Positions 6,163 through 8,605 of a stretch of 8,605 nucleotides of DNA are shown piece by piece (position 1 is the stretch's first letter; each line of letters opens with the position of its first letter). A program made the position numbers and the translations under genes. The stretch comes from CAIUKX01 sp964580965 (GTDB lineage: Bacteria; Bacteroidota; Bacteroidia; Flavobacteriales_D; Crocinitomicaceae): the NCBI GenBank assembly GCA_964580965.1, contig CAZOLZ010000069.1, forward strand, positions 1 to 8,605, in the 5' to 3' direction. Under the pieces are notes generated by a model. It worked only from the letters and a program-made list of their open reading frames with translations, did not search any database and was not told the origin of the DNA.

Positions 6163-8605
6163 ATGAAAAAACAAATATTAGTTTTATCAATTGGTTTCTT
6201 AACATTTTGTTCTACAAGTGCGTTAGCATATTTAGGACCGAATGAGATAGCAAATAAAGGAACAAAGACTCCTATTAACAAGGCTGCAGGTTGTTTACCT
6301 GCAACTGCAAAGTTGACGATGGAGTTCAATGATGTTAGAGCATTGATTGAAAATGGTGGTGGTATGTTCCAAGATCGTGCTGCAGGTGTTGCTGCATACG
6401 AGATACCAAAAGCTGGACCAAATGAAGTAAAGCATTTCGCAATTTACTCGGGTTCACTTTGGATGGGAGGTACTGACGTAAATGGTCAGCTGAAATTGGC
6501 TGCTTTACGTTTTAGAACAGGAAATGATTTTTGGCCTGGTCCATTATCCGTTACTGCAGGTTCAGGTAACTATGATCCATTAGTTGTTCAAGCAGATAAT
6601 ACGATTAAAGATTACGGAGCGGCTACTGTTACCCCTGAAACTTGTATTGCTTATGATAAATTTTTCACAATTCGTAAGGCTGAAGTTATAAACTTTAGCT
6701 CATGGTTTGAATGTAGCAATCAAGGTTTAACAGGTGTGCCTGTTGTTGATGCTGTTTCTTGTGCCTCAGTTGAAGATCCTTCGAATGAAGTTTTAAACAG
6801 AATTGAAAATTGGCCTGCTCATGGTGATGTTTCTTTAGGGCAAGATTATTATTTAGCTCCTTTTTATGATAGAGATCAAGATGGGAATTATAATCCTTTG
6901 ACATCAGGTGATTACCCTTGGTATGATGATATTTTAGGTAGAGATGATATTGAATGTGGAGTTGATAGAAGAATTTCATTGTTTGGTGATGAAACTCACT
7001 GGTGGGTTTTCAATGATAAAGGTAATATTCACACAGAAACATCTGGTGAACCTATTGGTATGGAAATTAGAGCTCAAGCTTTTGCTTTTGCAACAAACGA
7101 TGATGTGAATAGAATGACTTTCTATAACTATGAGTTAATCAACAGAGGTACTCAGACGTTATATGATACTTATTTCTCACAATTTATTGATGCAGATATC
7201 GGTAACTATCAAGATGATTATGCTGGATGTGATGTTTCAAGAGGTTTAGGTTACATGTTTAATGGTGACAATAATGATGAAACGAATGGTCAAAATGCTG
7301 GTTATGGAATAAACCCTCCATCAATCGGTGTAGATTTCTTCGAAGGTCCATATAAAGATCCTGATGGAATCGATAACGGATATTACCCATCAGACTTACA
7401 GGCTGCTTTATCAGACTCAGGTATTGTTTACAAAGGTATTGGTATCGGATTTGGTGATAGTATTGTAGATAATGAGAGATTTGGTATGACTCGTTTTACT
7501 TACTTTACAAGTACAGCTACTTACCCATATTCAGATCCTCAGAATGCAGCTGAATATTATAACTTTATGAAAGGTAAATGGGCTAATGGTTCAAACATGG
7601 TTTATGGTGGTCAAGGTTATGCATCATCTACAGGTGCTACAAGTACATTATCTACTTACATGTTCCCTGGAGATTCTGATCCATTAGGTTGGGCAACAGA
7701 TGGAGCTATTACAAACTCTACATGGGATGAATCTACTTCAAACAACCCCGCAGGTGATAGACGTTTTGTTCAGTCTGCTGGAGCATTTACATTGAAACCT
7801 GGTGCGGTAAACAACATTACAGTTGGTATTGTGTATGGTAGAGGTTATGATGGAGATTTATTTTCATCAGTAAGAGCACTTAAAAGAGCTGATACGAAAG
7901 CCCAAGCTTTATTCGATGCTTGTTTCAAAATTTTCGATCCACCAATGGCACCAAAATTAACAATTCAAGAGTTAGATCAAGAATTAGTTTTAATGTTAGA
8001 CAATCCAAGTGCTAGTCATAATAACTATAAAGAAGCTTATGCTGTTGAAGACGAAATCAATATCACGATTGATACTTTAGCTGATGGTTCTAGTGTAGAT
8101 AAGTTTTACAAATTTGAAGGTTATCAAATATATCAGTTGAAGAATTCAGCTGCTTCAGTTGCCGATATTAATGATCCAACAAAAGCTCAGTTAGTTGCTC
8201 AGTGTGATCTTAAAAATGGGATTTCAAGATTAATTAATTTTGAATATGATGAGGCTTTAGGTTTCGCAGTTCCTGTAGAAAAAGTTAATGGTGCTGATGA
8301 TGGGATTAAACATACGTTTAAAATTACTGAAGACATGTTTGCTTTGGGTACAAAAACACTTGTAAACTTCAAGCAGTATTATTACGTTGCTATTGCTTAT
8401 GCATACAATAACTATCAAACTTATAATCCGAATGATCCTTTATTGTTGGGAGGTCAGCAGACACCATTCGTTTCATCACGTTTAGGTTATGATGGAAATG
8501 CTATTTCATCTGTTTCAGCTATTCCACATAATCCAATAGCAGAAGCTGGCGGAACAGACCAATTGGTTGAATATGGTTCCTCACCAAGAATTACACGTTT
8601 AGATG
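6163..8605 (+). CDS. Large secreted Bacteroidota protein, probable type IX secretion substrate, 3'-partial
   Basis: Open from the ATG at 6163 to the window end (814 residues visible). The start is preceded by AAAGGTAATAGG (6143-6154) and gives a clear signal peptide (MKKQILVLSIGFLTFCSTSALA, cut after A22). C16 is not in a valid lipobox because F precedes it, so it is probably not a lipoprotein. Visible motifs are SLWMGG (98-103), NDFWPGP (121-127), a Ca-binding-like loop DRDQDGNYNP (236-245), HWWVFND (279-285), an acidic stretch DADIGNYQDDYAGCD (343-357), FNGDNNDE (366-373) and SAIPHNP (785-791). I recall this series from long Bacteroidota proteins that often end in a T9SS sorting domain; here the C-terminus is outside the window, so that part is inferred. 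The mature part has eight cysteines. The gene is 23 bp behind the TonB receptor and most likely forms an operon with it. No enzymatic motif is recognised and the function is unknown; a surface-bound partner of the receptor is a reasonable guess. Confidence 0.9.
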   Translation, partial: MKKQILVLSIGFLTFCSTSALAYLGPNEIANKGTKTPINKAAGCLPATAKLTMEFNDVRALIENGGGMFQDRAAGVAAYEIPKAGPNEVKHFAIYSGSLWMGGTDVNGQLKLAALRFRTGNDFWPGPLSVTAGSGNYDPLVVQADNTIKDYGAATVTPETCIAYDKFFTIRKAEVINFSSWFECSNQGLTGVPVVDAVSCASVEDPSNEVLNRIENWPAHGDVSLGQDYYLAPFYDRDQDGNYNPLTSGDYPWYDDILGRDDIECGVDRRISLFGDETHWWVFNDKGNIHTETSGEPIGMEIRAQAFAFATNDDVNRMTFYNYELINRGTQTLYDTYFSQFIDADIGNYQDDYAGCDVSRGLGYMFNGDNNDETNGQNAGYGINPPSIGVDFFEGPYKDPDGIDNGYYPSDLQAALSDSGIVYKGIGIGFGDSIVDNERFGMTRFTYFTSTATYPYSDPQNAAEYYNFMKGKWANGSNMVYGGQGYASSTGATSTLSTYMFPGDSDPLGWATDGAITNSTWDESTSNNPAGDRRFVQSAGAFTLKPGAVNNITVGIVYGRGYDGDLFSSVRALKRADTKAQALFDACFKIFDPPMAPKLTIQELDQELVLMLDNPSASHNNYKEAYAVEDEINITIDTLADGSSVDKFYKFEGYQIYQLKNSAASVADINDPTKAQLVAQCDLKNGISRLINFEYDEALGFAVPVEKVNGADDGIKHTFKITEDMFALGTKTLVNFKQYYYVAIAYAYNNYQTYNPNDPLLLGGQQTPFVSSRLGYDGNAISSVSAIPHNPIAEAGGTDQLVEYGSSPRITRLD

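Noticed and set aside
6163..6230. Lipoprotein signal (C16 in LTFC) in the secreted protein
   Set aside because: A lipobox needs a small residue before the cysteine; here it is F, while a good signal peptidase I site (ALA) follows at residue 22.
6123..6979. Minus-strand frames at 6123-6329 and 6695-6979 under the secreted-protein gene
   Set aside because: They are antisense to a continuous, motif-bearing plus-strand frame; the second is rich in H, L, Q and K, as expected from reverse reading of that gene.
2378..8605. Classical SusC/SusD polysaccharide-uptake pair
   Set aside because: The second protein is not a lipoprotein and shows no SusD/RagB-like sequence, and no glycan-degrading enzyme is in the window.

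Overview
The window is AT-rich (roughly one third G+C by eye) and looks like a chromosomal segment of a member of the Bacteroidota, probably Flavobacteriia or a Crocinitomicaceae-like lineage. The evidence is a large TonB-dependent receptor with an N-terminal carboxypeptidase-regulatory-like domain, a partner secreted protein of the Bacteroidota 'WxGG ... DFWPGP' type, weak or absent Shine-Dalgarno sequences, and a TAnnTTTG-type -7 promoter element. The genus cannot be settled from the sequence alone. No RNA gene, CRISPR array, insertion sequence or phage gene was seen.

Layout. (1) Positions 1-628 (+) hold the 3' part of a protein that aligns by eye from end to end with the TlyA rRNA methyltransferase/hemolysin family, but its S-adenosylmethionine (SAM)-binding motif and two of the four catalytic-tetrad positions are lost. 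It looks like a pseudoenzyme. (2) It converges, 5 bp apart, on a minus-strand pair: ribF (1169-2113, riboflavin kinase/FAD synthetase) followed by a small secreted leucine-rich-repeat protein (634-1215). The start codon and signal peptide of the latter lie inside the end of ribF, a 47-bp overlap. (3) A 264-bp divergent spacer (2114-2377) carries candidate promoters in both directions. (4) On the plus strand, a 1253-residue TonB-dependent outer-membrane receptor (2378-6139) is followed 23 bp later by a secreted protein of more than 814 residues (6163 to beyond the window end). That protein has a signal peptide and a Ca-binding-like DxDxDG loop, and is probably exported and retained at the surface through the type IX secretion system (T9SS).

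How the genes work together. RibF makes FMN and FAD in the cytoplasm and is housekeeping. The LRR protein is translationally linked to it but has no evident functional link. The receptor and secreted protein form an operon-like pair, most simply read as an outer-membrane transporter with a surface-exposed partner. The pair differs from a classical SusC/SusD pair because the second protein is neither a lipoprotein nor SusD-like. Its substrate is not visible from the sequence. The items most worth a second look are this receptor/secreted-protein pair and the degenerate TlyA-like protein.
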